Assembly: GCF_900143275.1 (NCBI RefSeq)
Contig: NZ_FSRO01000001.1
Coordinates: 2,436,116 to 2,500,115, forward strand
Length of the DNA stretch: 64,000 bases
From: Nitrosomonas cryotolerans ATCC 49181
GTDB taxonomy: Bacteria; Pseudomonadota; Gammaproteobacteria; Burkholderiales; Nitrosomonadaceae
Direction: 5' to 3'
Shown: positions 44,842 through 53,339 of the stretch, piece by piece
Layout: each line of letters opens with the position of its first letter
How positions within the stretch are numbered: the stretch's first letter is position 1
The notes under the pieces: model-generated
The model's database searches: none
What the model saw: the letters and a program-made list of their open reading frames with translations, nothing else
What the model was told of the DNA's origin: nothing
Translations under genes and position numbers: made by a program

Positions 44842-46605
44842 TTAGTAAGTTCTGGCTTTAGGCGGAAAGGATTCAACAGTTAACGGCTTCAATCGTACTG
44901 GTTTATAATCCAGCCTCTTATCCTCACTAAAATATAGCGTGTGCTTCAGCCATTTATTATCATCTCGCTGAGGAAAATCATTACGAGCGTGAGCGCCACG
45001 ACTTTCACAACGCCCTTCAGCCGAAATCATAGTTGCCATTGCAACTTCCTTCATATTATCCAGCTCTAGTGCTTCTATACGAGCTGTATTAAACACTTGA
45101 CTCTTGTCTTTGATTTCCACACTTGTAATGCGTTCTGCTATTTCATTAATTTTTGTCACACCCTGCGCCAACATATCAGCAAAACGAAAGACACCGCAAT
45201 ACATTTGCATGGTTTTACGTAATGCCTCGCCCACCTGCGCGACATTCTCACCGTCTTTCTGATGATTCAGACGTGCCAAACGAGCGAGTGTCTTGTCAGC
45301 TGCATCTGCTGGCAATTGTTTATGATGAGGACTTTTTCTAAGTTCTTCAATAATCCGATTGCCTGTTGCCCGCCCAAATACCACAATATCCAGCAATGAA
45401 TTTGTTCCTAAACGATTTGCACCATGTACAGAAACACAGGCGCACTCCCCAACCGCATAAAAACCGGACACCACCTCTTCGGGTCCGGTCTTATAAGGAA
45501 TAACAACCTGACCATGGAAATTAGTCGGAATCCCCCCCATCATGTAATGAACAGTCGGTGTCACCGGAATAGGATCGTAAATAGGGTCTACATGAGCGAA
45601 TTTCATAGCGATCTCACGAATACCCGGCAAACGTGCTTTGATTACATCTGCACCCAAATGATCCAATTTCAGCAACAGATGATCGGCATCCTCGCCGCAA
45701 CCACGCCCCTCCCTGATTTCCATGGTTAATGCGCGCGAAACCACATCGCGACTGGCTAAATCCATAACATGAGGCGCATAGCGCTCCATAAAGCGCTCGC
45801 CATTTTTGTTCAGTAAATAACCGCCTTCGCCACGTACAGCCTCGCTAATTAATACGCCTACACCATGCACACCGGTCGGATGAAATTGCCAGAATTCCAT
45901 ATCTTCCAGTGGAATACCTGCACGGGCCGACATTCCTAGGCCATCACCTGTATTAATGAATGCATTGGTACTGGCCTGAAAAATGCGGCCTCCACCACCG
46001 GTCGCAAACAGCGTAGCCCTGGCCTGCAAAATCATTACTTCACCCGTTTCCATCTCCAGCGCCGTAACGCCCAATACATCACCCTGCTCATTGCGAATCA
46101 GATCTAACCCCATCCATTCAATAAAAAACTGAGTGTTTGCATTTACATTACGTTGATAAAGTGTATGCAGCAGTGCGTGCCCTGTCCGATCAGCCGCTGC
46201 ACAAGAACGCGTTGCCTGCGCGCCGCCAAAATTCTGAGACTGCCCACCGAAAGGACGCTGATAAATTTTGCCATTCTCCAAACGATCAAATGGCATACCA
46301 AAATGTTCCAGTTCATAGACTACTTCACTTGCGTGACGACACATAAACTCGATAGCGTCCTGATCCCCCAAATAATCGGAACCCTTGACCGTGTCATACA
46401 TGTGCCAATGCCAGTTGTCTTCCGTAACATTCCCCAACGGAGCAGCGATTCCTCCCTGTGCCGCAACCGTATGTGAACGTGTTGGGAATACCTTGGATAA
46501 CACCGCTACCTTAAGCCCAGCTTCTGATAGTTGTAGTGCGGCGCGCATACCTGCTCCACCAGCACCAACAATAATTGCATCAAATTTTCTTTTTGTTATT
46601 GCCAC
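44842..46605 (-). CDS. sdhA: Succinate dehydrogenase flavoprotein subunit
   Basis: SdhA is the FAD-carrying subunit that oxidises succinate to fumarate in respiratory complex II. The 587-aa protein has the N-terminal dinucleotide site (AIIVGAGGAGMRAALQLSE), the FAD-linking histidine in RSHTVAAQGGIAAPLGN, the active-site HPTGV region (FWQFHPTGVHGVGVLISEAV) and the C-terminal ESRGAHARNDFPQRDD with conserved Arg and His. It ends KARTY as usual. The gene follows sdhD by one base. The iron-sulfur subunit gene sdhB, normally next, is not found here; a VOC protein gene takes its place. Confidence 0.97.
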   Translation of the reverse strand: MAITKRKFDAIIVGAGGAGMRAALQLSEAGLKVAVLSKVFPTRSHTVAAQGGIAAPLGNVTEDNWHWHMYDTVKGSDYLGDQDAIEFMCRHASEVVYELEHFGMPFDRLENGKIYQRPFGGQSQNFGGAQATRSCAAADRTGHALLHTLYQRNVNANTQFFIEWMGLDLIRNEQGDVLGVTALEMETGEVMILQARATLFATGGGGRIFQASTNAFINTGDGLGMSARAGIPLEDMEFWQFHPTGVHGVGVLISEAVRGEGGYLLNKNGERFMERYAPHVMDLASRDVVSRALTMEIREGRGCGEDADHLLLKLDHLGADVIKARLPGIREIAMKFAHVDPIYDPIPVTPTVHYMMGGIPTNFHGQVVIPYKTGPEEVVSGFYAVGECACVSVHGANRLGTNSLLDIVVFGRATGNRIIEELRKSPHHKQLPADAADKTLARLARLNHQKDGENVAQVGEALRKTMQMYCGVFRFADMLAQGVTKINEIAERITSVEIKDKSQVFNTARIEALELDNMKEVAMATMISAEGRCESRGAHARNDFPQRDDNKWLKHTLYFSEDKRLDYKPVRLKPLTVESFPPKARTY

Positions 46606-46606
46606 A

Positions 46607-46960
46607 TCAACCCCATAAGATTTCAGCAGACCATATCAGATAAAATAGCAATGACAGAATAACCAGTATCTGCAAAGTCAAACGCATAGCAGTAACATGT
46701 ATATAATCCATCAGAATATTACGGACACCAATCCAAGCATGCCAGAAAAGGCAAACAAAAAAGAGAAAGGTAGCGATACGCATCCACTGGTTATTAAACA
46801 CAGTCTTCCATGTCGTATAATCATGCGGAGATATCACTGTCACGACCATCCCCAGCAACAGTAAATACGCTATCATCAATACAGCAGATACTCGTTGTAC
46901 CAGCCAGTCTTTTGAACCATAATGTGCGCCCGTTACAATACGACTTGCATGCTTCACCAT
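46607..46960 (-). CDS. sdhD: Succinate dehydrogenase membrane anchor subunit
   Basis: SdhD is one of two membrane anchors of complex II and helps bind heme b and ubiquinone. The 117-aa product has three hydrophobic segments and the conserved WHAWIGVRNILMDYI motif, whose histidine is the heme ligand position. It starts seven bases before the end of sdhC, so translation is coupled. Confidence 0.93.
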   Translation of the reverse strand: MVKHASRIVTGAHYGSKDWLVQRVSAVLMIAYLLLLGMVVTVISPHDYTTWKTVFNNQWMRIATFLFFVCLFWHAWIGVRNILMDYIHVTAMRLTLQILVILSLLFYLIWSAEILWG

Positions 46961-47343
46961 ATTGCGAATCCTATCAGCAAGGTAAGAATGATGCCAAACA
47001 CTAATACCAGCTTACTACTCATACGTGCCGGCCTCAACATAACACCATAATGTAAATCTAGCGCCAGAAAACGAATACCGGCACACAAATGATGAAGAAA
47101 AAACCATAATGAAAAAATCAGCACACCTTTAATAGTCGGACTATGCAAATAATTTGTTAAAACCTCATAAGAGTGCCGAGAATCCAGCATCATTTGTAAA
47201 CCATAAAGCAATAGCGGGATGCCCGGGAAAAAAAGTAGGATACCGCTGACACGATGCAGAATTGAAATAACAGCAGGCAAAGGCTGTCTGATCTTAAAGA
47301 GATTTAGATGTTTGGGGCGTTTATTTTGTAATTTCGCTTCCAT
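46954..47343 (-). CDS. sdhC: Succinate dehydrogenase cytochrome b556 subunit
   Basis: SdhC is the larger membrane anchor of complex II. I start it at ATG 47343 (MEAKLQNKRPKHLN), giving 129 aa, the usual length; a frame open to 47436 adds unlike residues. The pattern RPKHLNLFKIRQPLPAVISI and LHRVSGILLFFPGIPLLLYG, with the Ser/His/Arg quinone-site residues, is typical. The heme ligand histidine lies in FFLHHLCAGIRFLALDLHYG. It is the first gene of the sdhCDA operon. Confidence 0.93.
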   Translation of the reverse strand: MEAKLQNKRPKHLNLFKIRQPLPAVISILHRVSGILLFFPGIPLLLYGLQMMLDSRHSYEVLTNYLHSPTIKGVLIFSLWFFLHHLCAGIRFLALDLHYGVMLRPARMSSKLVLVFGIILTLLIGFAIW

Positions 47344-47545
47344 GCGGCAAGACTCTATTAGGATAATAAGATTATAAAGCCAGGGTGCAAAGTTCCAAAC
47401 TGGAATAGAAGTGTAATCTGTTATATCGCATGACACAACTCATGACTTTACTTTATCGTGAACAATCTTGCTATGCGATCTGAAATTAAAATTAAAAAAA
47501 TGGAACGAATGAAGAAAACCGAGCCCTCTTTTTAAACTTGAAAAA

Positions 47546-47574
47546 GTGCTACTCTACCATTCAGCTACGCTCGC
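47546..47574 (-). other. tRNA-like 5' half relic
   Basis: The minus strand reads GCGAGCGTAGCTGAATGG then TAGAGTAGCAC, which closely follows the acceptor-D-arm pattern of a tRNA (compare TAGCTCAATGGTAGAGCA). The D-stem has a mismatch, the following bases form no proper anticodon arm (a T5/A5 stem with a loop lacking U33), and no T-arm follows. It is a relic or chance match in the spacer between sdhC and thiS, not a functional tRNA. Confidence 0.35.
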
Positions 47575-47642
47575 ATGATAAAATTAATCCACCAAAATCA
47601 TTAGCACTTCGCAATTTACCCGATTCAAGGTATATTTTAGAA

Positions 47643-47846
47643 ATGATACAACTCATTATTAACGGTCAGCCTCAGCATTTTGCTCCCCCCATAAGCGTCA
47701 CTCAATTAATTGAACAGTTAGCATTGCGCGATAAGCGAATTGCTATTGAATGTAATGGAGAAATAATCCCGCGCAGTAAGTTCTCCGAACAGCTACTGGC
47801 TGATGGCGATCAACTCGAAGTTGTAATTGCGGTCGGAGGGGGCTAA
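47643..47846 (+). CDS. thiS: Sulfur carrier protein ThiS
   Basis: ThiS is a ubiquitin-fold carrier that donates sulfur as a C-terminal thiocarboxylate to ThiG in thiazole synthesis for thiamin. I start it at the ATG at 47643, giving 67 aa (MIQLIINGQPQHF); the frame is open further upstream but the extra residues do not match the family. The essential diglycine terminus is present (VIAVGGG). It is followed 61 bp later by thiG in the same orientation. No thiamin riboswitch (thi box) is visible upstream. Confidence 0.95.
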   Translation: MIQLIINGQPQHFAPPISVTQLIEQLALRDKRIAIECNGEIIPRSKFSEQLLADGDQLEVVIAVGGG

Positions 47847-47907
47847 CTTACCTTGTTTGATCATAAAATTCTAGCGAACAATACTTTCGACTTTTTTACA
47901 GGATTTC

Positions 47908-48720
47908 ATGGATAATCTCATTATTGCTGATAAGGTATACACCTCTCGGCTGCTGGTCGGTACTGGCAAATACAAAGATTTCACCGAGACTCGCGCGGCT
48001 GTTAATGCCAGTGGCGCACAAATTATTACCGTAGCAATCCGACGTACCAATATTGGTCAACACTCCAACGAACCTAATCTACTTGACATATTACCGTCTT
48101 CGCAATATACATTATTGCCCAATACTGCCGGCTGCTACACTGTGGAAGATGCTGTCCGCACGCTGCGATTGGCACGTGAACTGCTAGATGGTCACAATCT
48201 GGTAAAACTGGAAGTATTGGGTGACCCAAAGACCCTTTATCCAAATATGGTAGAAACCATTAAAGCTGCTGAAATTTTAATAAAAGAAAATTTTCAAGTG
48301 ATGGTTTATACCTCAGATGACCCAATAATTGCTAAGCAATTGGAAGAAATTGGTTGTGTCGCAATCATGCCGTTAGCTTCATTGATTGGTTCTGGCATGG
48401 GCATTCTAAACCCATGGAATCTGCAGATTATTATTGATAATGCAAAGATTCCGGTGCTAGTTGATGCTGGCGTAGGCACAGCATCAGATGCAACGATTGC
48501 GATGGAGTTAGGTTGTGACGGTGTATTAATGAATACCGCGATCGCGGCCGCGCAGCATCCAGTTTTGATGGCTTCGGCTATGCGCAAGGCGGTCGAAGCA
48601 GGACGTGAGGCCTATCGTGCAGGACGCATGGCCAAGAAGCTTTATAGCGCCAGTCCCAGCTCACCAATCGATGGGGTTATTGCCCGCTCACATACTCAAG
48701 TAGCAGATAAAACAGTCTAA
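47908..48720 (+). CDS. thiG: Thiazole synthase ThiG
   Basis: ThiG condenses 1-deoxyxylulose 5-phosphate, dehydroglycine and the sulfur of ThiS-thiocarboxylate to the thiazole phosphate of thiamin. The 270-aa TIM-barrel protein has the N-terminal [15 protein letters not shown] motif, the Schiff-base lysine in [16 protein letters not shown], the phosphate-binding [12 protein letters not shown], and [20 protein letters not shown] with [15 protein letters not shown]. Length is typical. The oxidase making dehydroglycine (ThiO) and ThiE are not in the window. Confidence 0.97.
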   Translation: MDNLIIADKVYTSRLLVGTGKYKDFTETRAAVNASGAQIITVAIRRTNIGQHSNEPNLLDILPSSQYTLLPNTAGCYTVEDAVRTLRLARELLDGHNLVKLEVLGDPKTLYPNMVETIKAAEILIKENFQVMVYTSDDPIIAKQLEEIGCVAIMPLASLIGSGMGILNPWNLQIIIDNAKIPVLVDAGVGTASDATIAMELGCDGVLMNTAIAAAQHPVLMASAMRKAVEAGREAYRAGRMAKKLYSASPSSPIDGVIARSHTQVADKTV

Positions 48721-48755
48721 TTTTTCTTACGCCTACTCCGCCATTTTATTTACCC

Positions 48756-49421
48756 ATGACGCAATCTATTCGCAGCTTCGTTCTTCGTCAGGGCCGTATT
48801 TCCAACGCACAGCGCCGTGCCTGTGAGATATTGCTGCCCCAATACGGTGTTTCATTTACGGAAAACTTAATCAATCTTGATCAGATTTTTGATCGAAACG
48901 CGCCTAAAATATTGGAAATCGGATTTGGAATGGGAGAAAGTACCGCTGTTATTGCTCAGACCCATTCTGACAATGACTATCTTGCTATCGAAGTCCATAC
49001 CCCAGGCGTAGGCAGCCTGCTCAACCAAATCGAGACGTTTAGATTGAATAATCTCCGTATCATACAACATGATGCCGTTGCTGTATTACAACACATGTTA
49101 CCGGACAATTGTTTGAATGGAATACATGTCTTTTTTCCTGATCCATGGCCAAAGGCAAAACATCACAAACGTCGTCTGATACAGCCTAAGCTCATATCGC
49201 TCTTATGCCAACGCTTAAAAAACAATGGTTATATCCATATTGCAACTGATTGGGAGCATTATGCCGAACAAATACTCACGGTATTAAGTAGTGAGGCACA
49301 ACTCACTAACACGGCTACAGACTACGCACCTCGACCCAGTTACCGGCCGCTGACCAAGTTCGAGCAGCGGGGCTTACGGTTAGGACATAACGTATGGGAT
49401 TTGGTCTTCCAGAAAAATTAG
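48756..49421 (+). CDS. trmB: tRNA (guanine-N7-)-methyltransferase
   Basis: TrmB methylates G46 in the tRNA variable loop using SAM. The 221-aa product has the SAM motif EIGFGMGESTAVIA, the strand ending in AIEVHTPGVGSLL, and the family hallmark FFPDPWPKAKHHKRRL, followed by DWEHYAEQILTVLS near the C-terminus and TKFEQRGLRLGHNVWDL at the end. It lies 35 bp after thiG in the same direction and may be in the same transcript. Confidence 0.97.
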   Translation: MTQSIRSFVLRQGRISNAQRRACEILLPQYGVSFTENLINLDQIFDRNAPKILEIGFGMGESTAVIAQTHSDNDYLAIEVHTPGVGSLLNQIETFRLNNLRIIQHDAVAVLQHMLPDNCLNGIHVFFPDPWPKAKHHKRRLIQPKLISLLCQRLKNNGYIHIATDWEHYAEQILTVLSSEAQLTNTATDYAPRPSYRPLTKFEQRGLRLGHNVWDLVFQKN

Positions 49422-49536
49422 ATAACCATATCTTATTCCATCTAATCGGAATGTAAACTGTGCTATTTCTTAGTAGGCCATGCATAATTACAAATGGCAG
49501 ATTACTATTATCAGAAATATGGTTTTGAGACAATGC

Positions 49537-49625
49537 GAGGCTTTTGCAAAAGCCCTCGCCAGAAGTTTTCGACTATTGATTATAAAAGGTTAACTTTTCA
49601 ACTATTGGGGTTTTGCAGAGTTCTC
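49537..49625. repeat. 89-bp repeat family, copy E (overlaps hemW 3' end)
   Basis: A complete copy, from GAGGCTTTTGCAAAAGCCC to TTTTGCAGAGTTCTC, with core CTATTGATTATAAAAGG. The left end is a strong palindrome. The right 24 bp encode the last seven residues and the stop codon of hemW on the minus strand. Confidence 0.92.
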
Positions 49626-50876
49626 CAAGTAACTTATTACCATTTCTCTATTAGCCTTCTCCTCCGGCAAAAAAATCTGCAATAAGTCATTCAAAAATCG
49701 CCTGCCCTTCATAGTGGGAACAATGCGCTGGTGATCACGCAAAATTAGCTCACGCCGCTCGGCTTCCATAAGCGGTTGTTGTACCGTTGTGATTGGCAGG
49801 CCTGTCCGTTCATAAAATATCTCTGTTTCAAAGCCCGCGGTTAACCGCAATGCATTCATCATAAACTCGAACCCCCGATCAGCACGATCTAGCTCATGCT
49901 GAGTTTGTATAGGTGGATCTTCAATCGTATTCATTCGCCCCGCCTTGGCAAGGTACTCCTTGGGCTGCTTAAAACGCATTTGCCGCACGATTTTATCTAC
50001 AAAACTAATTTTACTATGTGCACCCGCTCCAATACCCAGATAATCCCCAAATAACCAATAATTCATATTATGACGTGATTCCCGCCCCGGTTGCGCAAAT
50101 GCAGATATCTCATAGTTAATATAGCGACTGTCTGCGGCTAATTGCTCAATCGTCGCCTGCATCGATGCTGACAACTCATCATCCGGCAACGGTGGAGGAT
50201 AGCGATGAAACAAGGTATTCGGCTCCAGTGTCAGATGATAGGCAGAAATATGAGAAACACCCAAAGTGCAGGCAGTTTCAATATCCGACCGCGCTTCTTC
50301 TAGAGTCTGACCAGGCAATGCATACATCAGATCAAGATTCACATTATCAAAATTTTTCAATGCGATATCAACAGCACGATATGCTTCAAGATCATTATGC
50401 ACGCGCCCTAGTTTGCGCAAGTGTCCAGGATTGAAGCTCTGAATACCGATGGAAAGGCGATTGATGCCCGCCGCACGAAAATCTGCAAATTTTTTTGCCT
50501 CAAATGTGCCCGGATTAGCTTCCATTGTAATTTCAGCAAAATGCTCCAATGGCAGTAATGTTCTTACCGCAGTAAGTAAGGTATCGATAGATTGCGCACT
50601 CAATAAGCTCGGCGTCCCTCCACCTAAAAATATACTGGCTATACTACGTCCCCAGATATTTGGCAAAGCAGCTTCTAGATCATGAATCAGTGCAGAGATA
50701 TATTCATCTTCCGGTATTCCACTATCTCCGCCACGAACTTCATGAGAGTTAAAATCACAATAAGGACATTTCTTTAAACACCAAGGAATATGAATATAAA
50801 GGCTCAGAGGCGGCAGCGCTTTTAATCTGGGTGACTGTGAACCGAGTATGGATGCAGGAGAAATAATAGCTGCCAC
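49602..50876 (-). CDS. hemW: HemW, heme chaperone-like radical SAM protein
   Basis: A radical-SAM protein of the HemN-like group, now thought to insert heme into respiratory proteins rather than act as coproporphyrinogen dehydrogenase. The 424-aa product has SLYIHIPWCLKKCPYCDFNS; the motif C-x3-C-x2-C is followed by Phe, as in HemW, where HemN has a fourth Cys. HemW-type HNMNYWLFGDYLGIGAGAHS is present, and GGGTPSLLSAQ is also conserved. The last residues, ENSAKPQ, and the TAG stop come from an 89-bp repeat inserted at the 3' end, so the native C-terminus has been replaced by a few residues; the effect is probably mild. Confidence 0.93.
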   Translation of the reverse strand: MAAIISPASILGSQSPRLKALPPLSLYIHIPWCLKKCPYCDFNSHEVRGGDSGIPEDEYISALIHDLEAALPNIWGRSIASIFLGGGTPSLLSAQSIDTLLTAVRTLLPLEHFAEITMEANPGTFEAKKFADFRAAGINRLSIGIQSFNPGHLRKLGRVHNDLEAYRAVDIALKNFDNVNLDLMYALPGQTLEEARSDIETACTLGVSHISAYHLTLEPNTLFHRYPPPLPDDELSASMQATIEQLAADSRYINYEISAFAQPGRESRHNMNYWLFGDYLGIGAGAHSKISFVDKIVRQMRFKQPKEYLAKAGRMNTIEDPPIQTQHELDRADRGFEFMMNALRLTAGFETEIFYERTGLPITTVQQPLMEAERRELILRDHQRIVPTMKGRRFLNDLLQIFLPEEKANREMVISYLENSAKPQ

Positions 50877-50974
50877 GAATGAATAACCCTAGAATTAAAA
50901 TAACTTTCAGATGACTACGAGTAGTCTGGAGAGAAATACGACGTTAACACATATCAAAAATATACTCGATAGCA

Positions 50975-51085
50975 AAGACCGCTGCATAACTGTATTTTTG
51001 AACTTTTCTGATTACTTGCAGCATTGATAAATCAAGCACTTAAAAACCTTGTCCAGCCCGAGATAACCAGTTATGCAGCGGTCTT
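50975..51085. mobile_element. MITE copy 2 (111 bp, 18-bp perfect TIRs, TSD TAGCA)
   Basis: The ends are AAGACCGCTGCATAACTG and its exact reverse complement, flanked by TAGCA on both sides (50970-50974 and 51086-51090). It differs from copy 1 at 1892 by about five substitutions and one base indel. It lies in the spacer between hemW and the retropepsin-like gene and interrupts nothing. Confidence 0.92.
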
Positions 51086-51186
51086 TAGCACTGACTAACA
51101 AAACGTCGGCATACTTCTTCAAGTCACGATCTGATCATCTTAAGCCATAAAATATATCATAGCTGATTCAGGCTACTTTGATTCAA

Positions 51187-51714
51187 TCAGATCGAGTTCT
51201 CTATAGCTCCGTCCACAACTACATTAAGTTTTTCTAAAATCTTTCTACCCAGCAGCATAGGGGTTGAGAAATGCGAACGATCAATCAGGTTAACCTTCAC
51301 ATTATGCGGCTCCCCATCAAAATAAATCGACATTTTCACAATCGGACGCAAATCATAACTTTCCAGTTCTCCTTCTTCCATGGTTCCCTCACTCGCACGA
51401 TTCTTAATTTTAGAAAAACCGACAACAGGAAGATTATAAACCGGCGCCTGTTGAATATCCGGATGGGAAACCTCGAACTTTACATATTCTTTATCATTCT
51501 TTTTATAAATATGAATATCTTTTGCAGAAATGGAGGCTGTGACAGCACCGGTATCTAGTTTTGCCATGACCGGAATCGCATCCGGCAACAACGTAACCGG
51601 CTCTATATAACCGTAAACTGATTTATCTTTAACAAAATGAGTCGATATCAAAGTAGATACCGCGATACCCAATAAAATAAAAACAAAATTCTTCATCATT
51701 TTTTTTAATTTCAT
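51187..51714 (-). CDS. Retropepsin-like (RimB/DUF785) protein
   Basis: The 175-aa product has an N-terminal membrane anchor or signal (NFVFILLGIAVSTLISTHFV) and a retropepsin-like domain: AKLDTGAVTASISAKDIHI, with the aspartate of the DTGA motif, followed by a flap-like region and MLLGRKILEKLNVVVDGAIE near the end. This family includes RimB, an aspartic endopeptidase that trims glutamate tails added by RimK. The membrane anchor suggests a periplasmic role instead, and no RimK-like ligase gene is nearby, so the substrate is open. An 89-bp repeat copy lies 33 bp upstream of its start. Confidence 0.85.
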   Translation of the reverse strand: MKLKKMMKNFVFILLGIAVSTLISTHFVKDKSVYGYIEPVTLLPDAIPVMAKLDTGAVTASISAKDIHIYKKNDKEYVKFEVSHPDIQQAPVYNLPVVGFSKIKNRASEGTMEEGELESYDLRPIVKMSIYFDGEPHNVKVNLIDRSHFSTPMLLGRKILEKLNVVVDGAIENSI

Positions 51715-52237
51715 AAATATCTATTTATTCTAAGATCTAATGATAAGAGGCCTTTGCAAAGCCCCAATAGTTGAAAAGTTAACCTTTTATAATCAATAGT
51801 CGAAAATTTCTGGCGAGGGTTTTTGCAAAAGTCTCGAGAATATTAATCCATATTGCTATCGATCAGAGGATGACACACAAATACGATTCTATCTATTTGA
51901 TTACACCTATTTTAATACCATGAATAATCAACACCCTACACTAAAATAGCCGCCTTTTCAAATCCTCCGGATGTTAGGCAGCGATTAACAGAAGGCAGAA
52001 TACGATCATTCTATGATAAAAATAAGTTTAATCGTACGGCAATAAAAGATACCTTATATTCGTCATCGCTTCTTCCATCATCGCACACTAATACCCAAGT
52101 ATACGGCACACGAATTAATGTCTTTATCAAACCATTTCCGTTCTAACTTTCCCTCATCCGCACCTGATTCGGGATAACTGCAACTCAAGCCTAGCTAGCA
52201 TCAGCGTAAAAAACCTGACAATGTCTCACCGAAATCA
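51715..52237. other. Intergenic space holding repeat copy F
   Basis: It contains the complete 89-bp repeat at 51747-51835. The rest is AT-rich without recognisable genes. The promoter for the retropepsin-like gene should lie upstream of 51714, in or beside the repeat. Confidence 0.5.
51747..51835. repeat. 89-bp repeat family, copy F
   Basis: A complete copy in the reverse orientation to copy [20 protein letters not shown] at one end and TTTTTGCAAAAGTCTC at the other, with core CCTTTTATAATCAATAG. Confidence 0.92.
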
Positions 52238-52645
52238 TTAGCTTGTGCATCGTCTTTCATTTTTTCCAAGAAATAACTGCAACTGTGGAAATAGTGTACG
52301 TTCCTCATAACGCACATGAGTCACAATAAGATCAGAAAATCGATATAAACGCGCAACAGGCCCAAGCTGGCAGGGCCCGCAGGCAAGCATACGAAGTTCA
52401 GCGTGCTCAGCGGAAATACGCAGAACTGATTCAGAATCGAGAACATCTACCGCAAGCCGCATTAATCGTTCTTCTTCTTCAAAATGTGTGGCCAGCAGCG
52501 TATGCCAATGGTTTTCTACCTCGATCATTGCTGCCGAGCAAGCCGTCATATTTTTACTATCCGCCGCACGTCGAGCAGTACGTGCCAACACTAGCGAAGC
52601 ATGATGTTCGCGCGATAGTGGAAGCAATGCACCCGTTCTAGGCAT
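52238..52645 (-). CDS. Hemerythrin domain protein
   Basis: A four-helix-bundle protein of 135 aa with metal-ligand histidines and acids in the usual order: PLSREHHASLVLAR, NHWHTLLATHFEEEERLMR, ISAEHAELRML and THVRYEERTLFPQLQLFL. Bacterial hemerythrin-like proteins bind a di-iron centre and O2, NO or iron and help with oxygen sensing, NO response or iron handling. In a nitrifier, where NO arises from hydroxylamine oxidation, an NO or oxygen link is plausible but not shown. It lies upstream of and divergent from amoC copy 2. Confidence 0.88.
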   Translation of the reverse strand: MPRTGALLPLSREHHASLVLARTARRAADSKNMTACSAAMIEVENHWHTLLATHFEEEERLMRLAVDVLDSESVLRISAEHAELRMLACGPCQLGPVARLYRFSDLIVTHVRYEERTLFPQLQLFLGKNERRCTS

Positions 52646-53255
52646 TTTTATAAATACTCATAAGACAAAAAAATAATTATACACTGAGCTGCTTTCATTA
52701 TTTTCATGAAAAAGCTCAACCAGCCTCTCTTCCAGATATTTTTTCATTATCTAAAATATTTTGAATCTCCGCACTGGAATCGCCCGACCACGACCATCTT
52801 ATACCCACTCCACCAATGCATGATCTCATCGATCCGCATCCTTCCTGATACCCTCTGCCACCAAACTCGAAGCAACCTATTTACTCAATCCAAATATGCT
52901 GCTGGAATTAATTGAGATTTTTGCAAAAGTCCCTAATTATATGTCAGGTTATCTTGGCAGACCGATACTCCCATACCCAAACTAAAATCATCATATTTTC
53001 TTCTCCATAATGGGGAATAAGAAAGTATTTTATTTACTCATAGCCATGGGCATCTGCAACAGCGAAAGAAGCATTTTTACATAAAAACCCATTACCATTA
53101 TGGGATTTTTCCAGGGTATGTTTATAAACAACTGAAAATAATATATTTTATTCCCATCACAACAAAAAAACCTTCTAATCTCCAGGCATGCCTATTTATT
53201 TAATCTAATCTAAAAATAATCGGAACTTTTTTTTAAAACAAACCTCTCAGCTTTA
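52646..53255. other. Intergenic space, upstream of amoC copy 2
   Basis: This AT-rich space contains one truncated end of the 89-bp repeat (GAGATTTTTGCAAAAGTCCC at 52914). No gene is recognised. The amoC promoter should lie in the later part, before the leader hairpin. Confidence 0.5.
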
Positions 53256-53297
53256 TGTGTTTAGCCGAATTATTTACGAATTCTGGGTTTAAACACA
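53256..53297 (+). promoter_or_regulatory. Leader hairpin before amoC copy 2
   Basis: TGTGTTTAG pairs with the distal TTTAAACACA segment, and an inner GAATT/GAATTC stem with small bulges extends it to about 16 pairs. It ends 28 bases before the ribosome site (AGAGGAGA). It could affect amoC mRNA stability or translation; no ligand or protein is implied. Confidence 0.4.
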
Positions 53298-53339
53298 TCT
53301 CTCGATTTTCAATTAAATTTGAGTAGAGGAGACAGTAAA

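Noticed and set aside
47437..47642. Thiamin (TPP) riboswitch before thiS
   Set aside because: The conserved thi-box segments (CTGAGA and the ACCTGATCTGG-like part) are not seen in the spacer.
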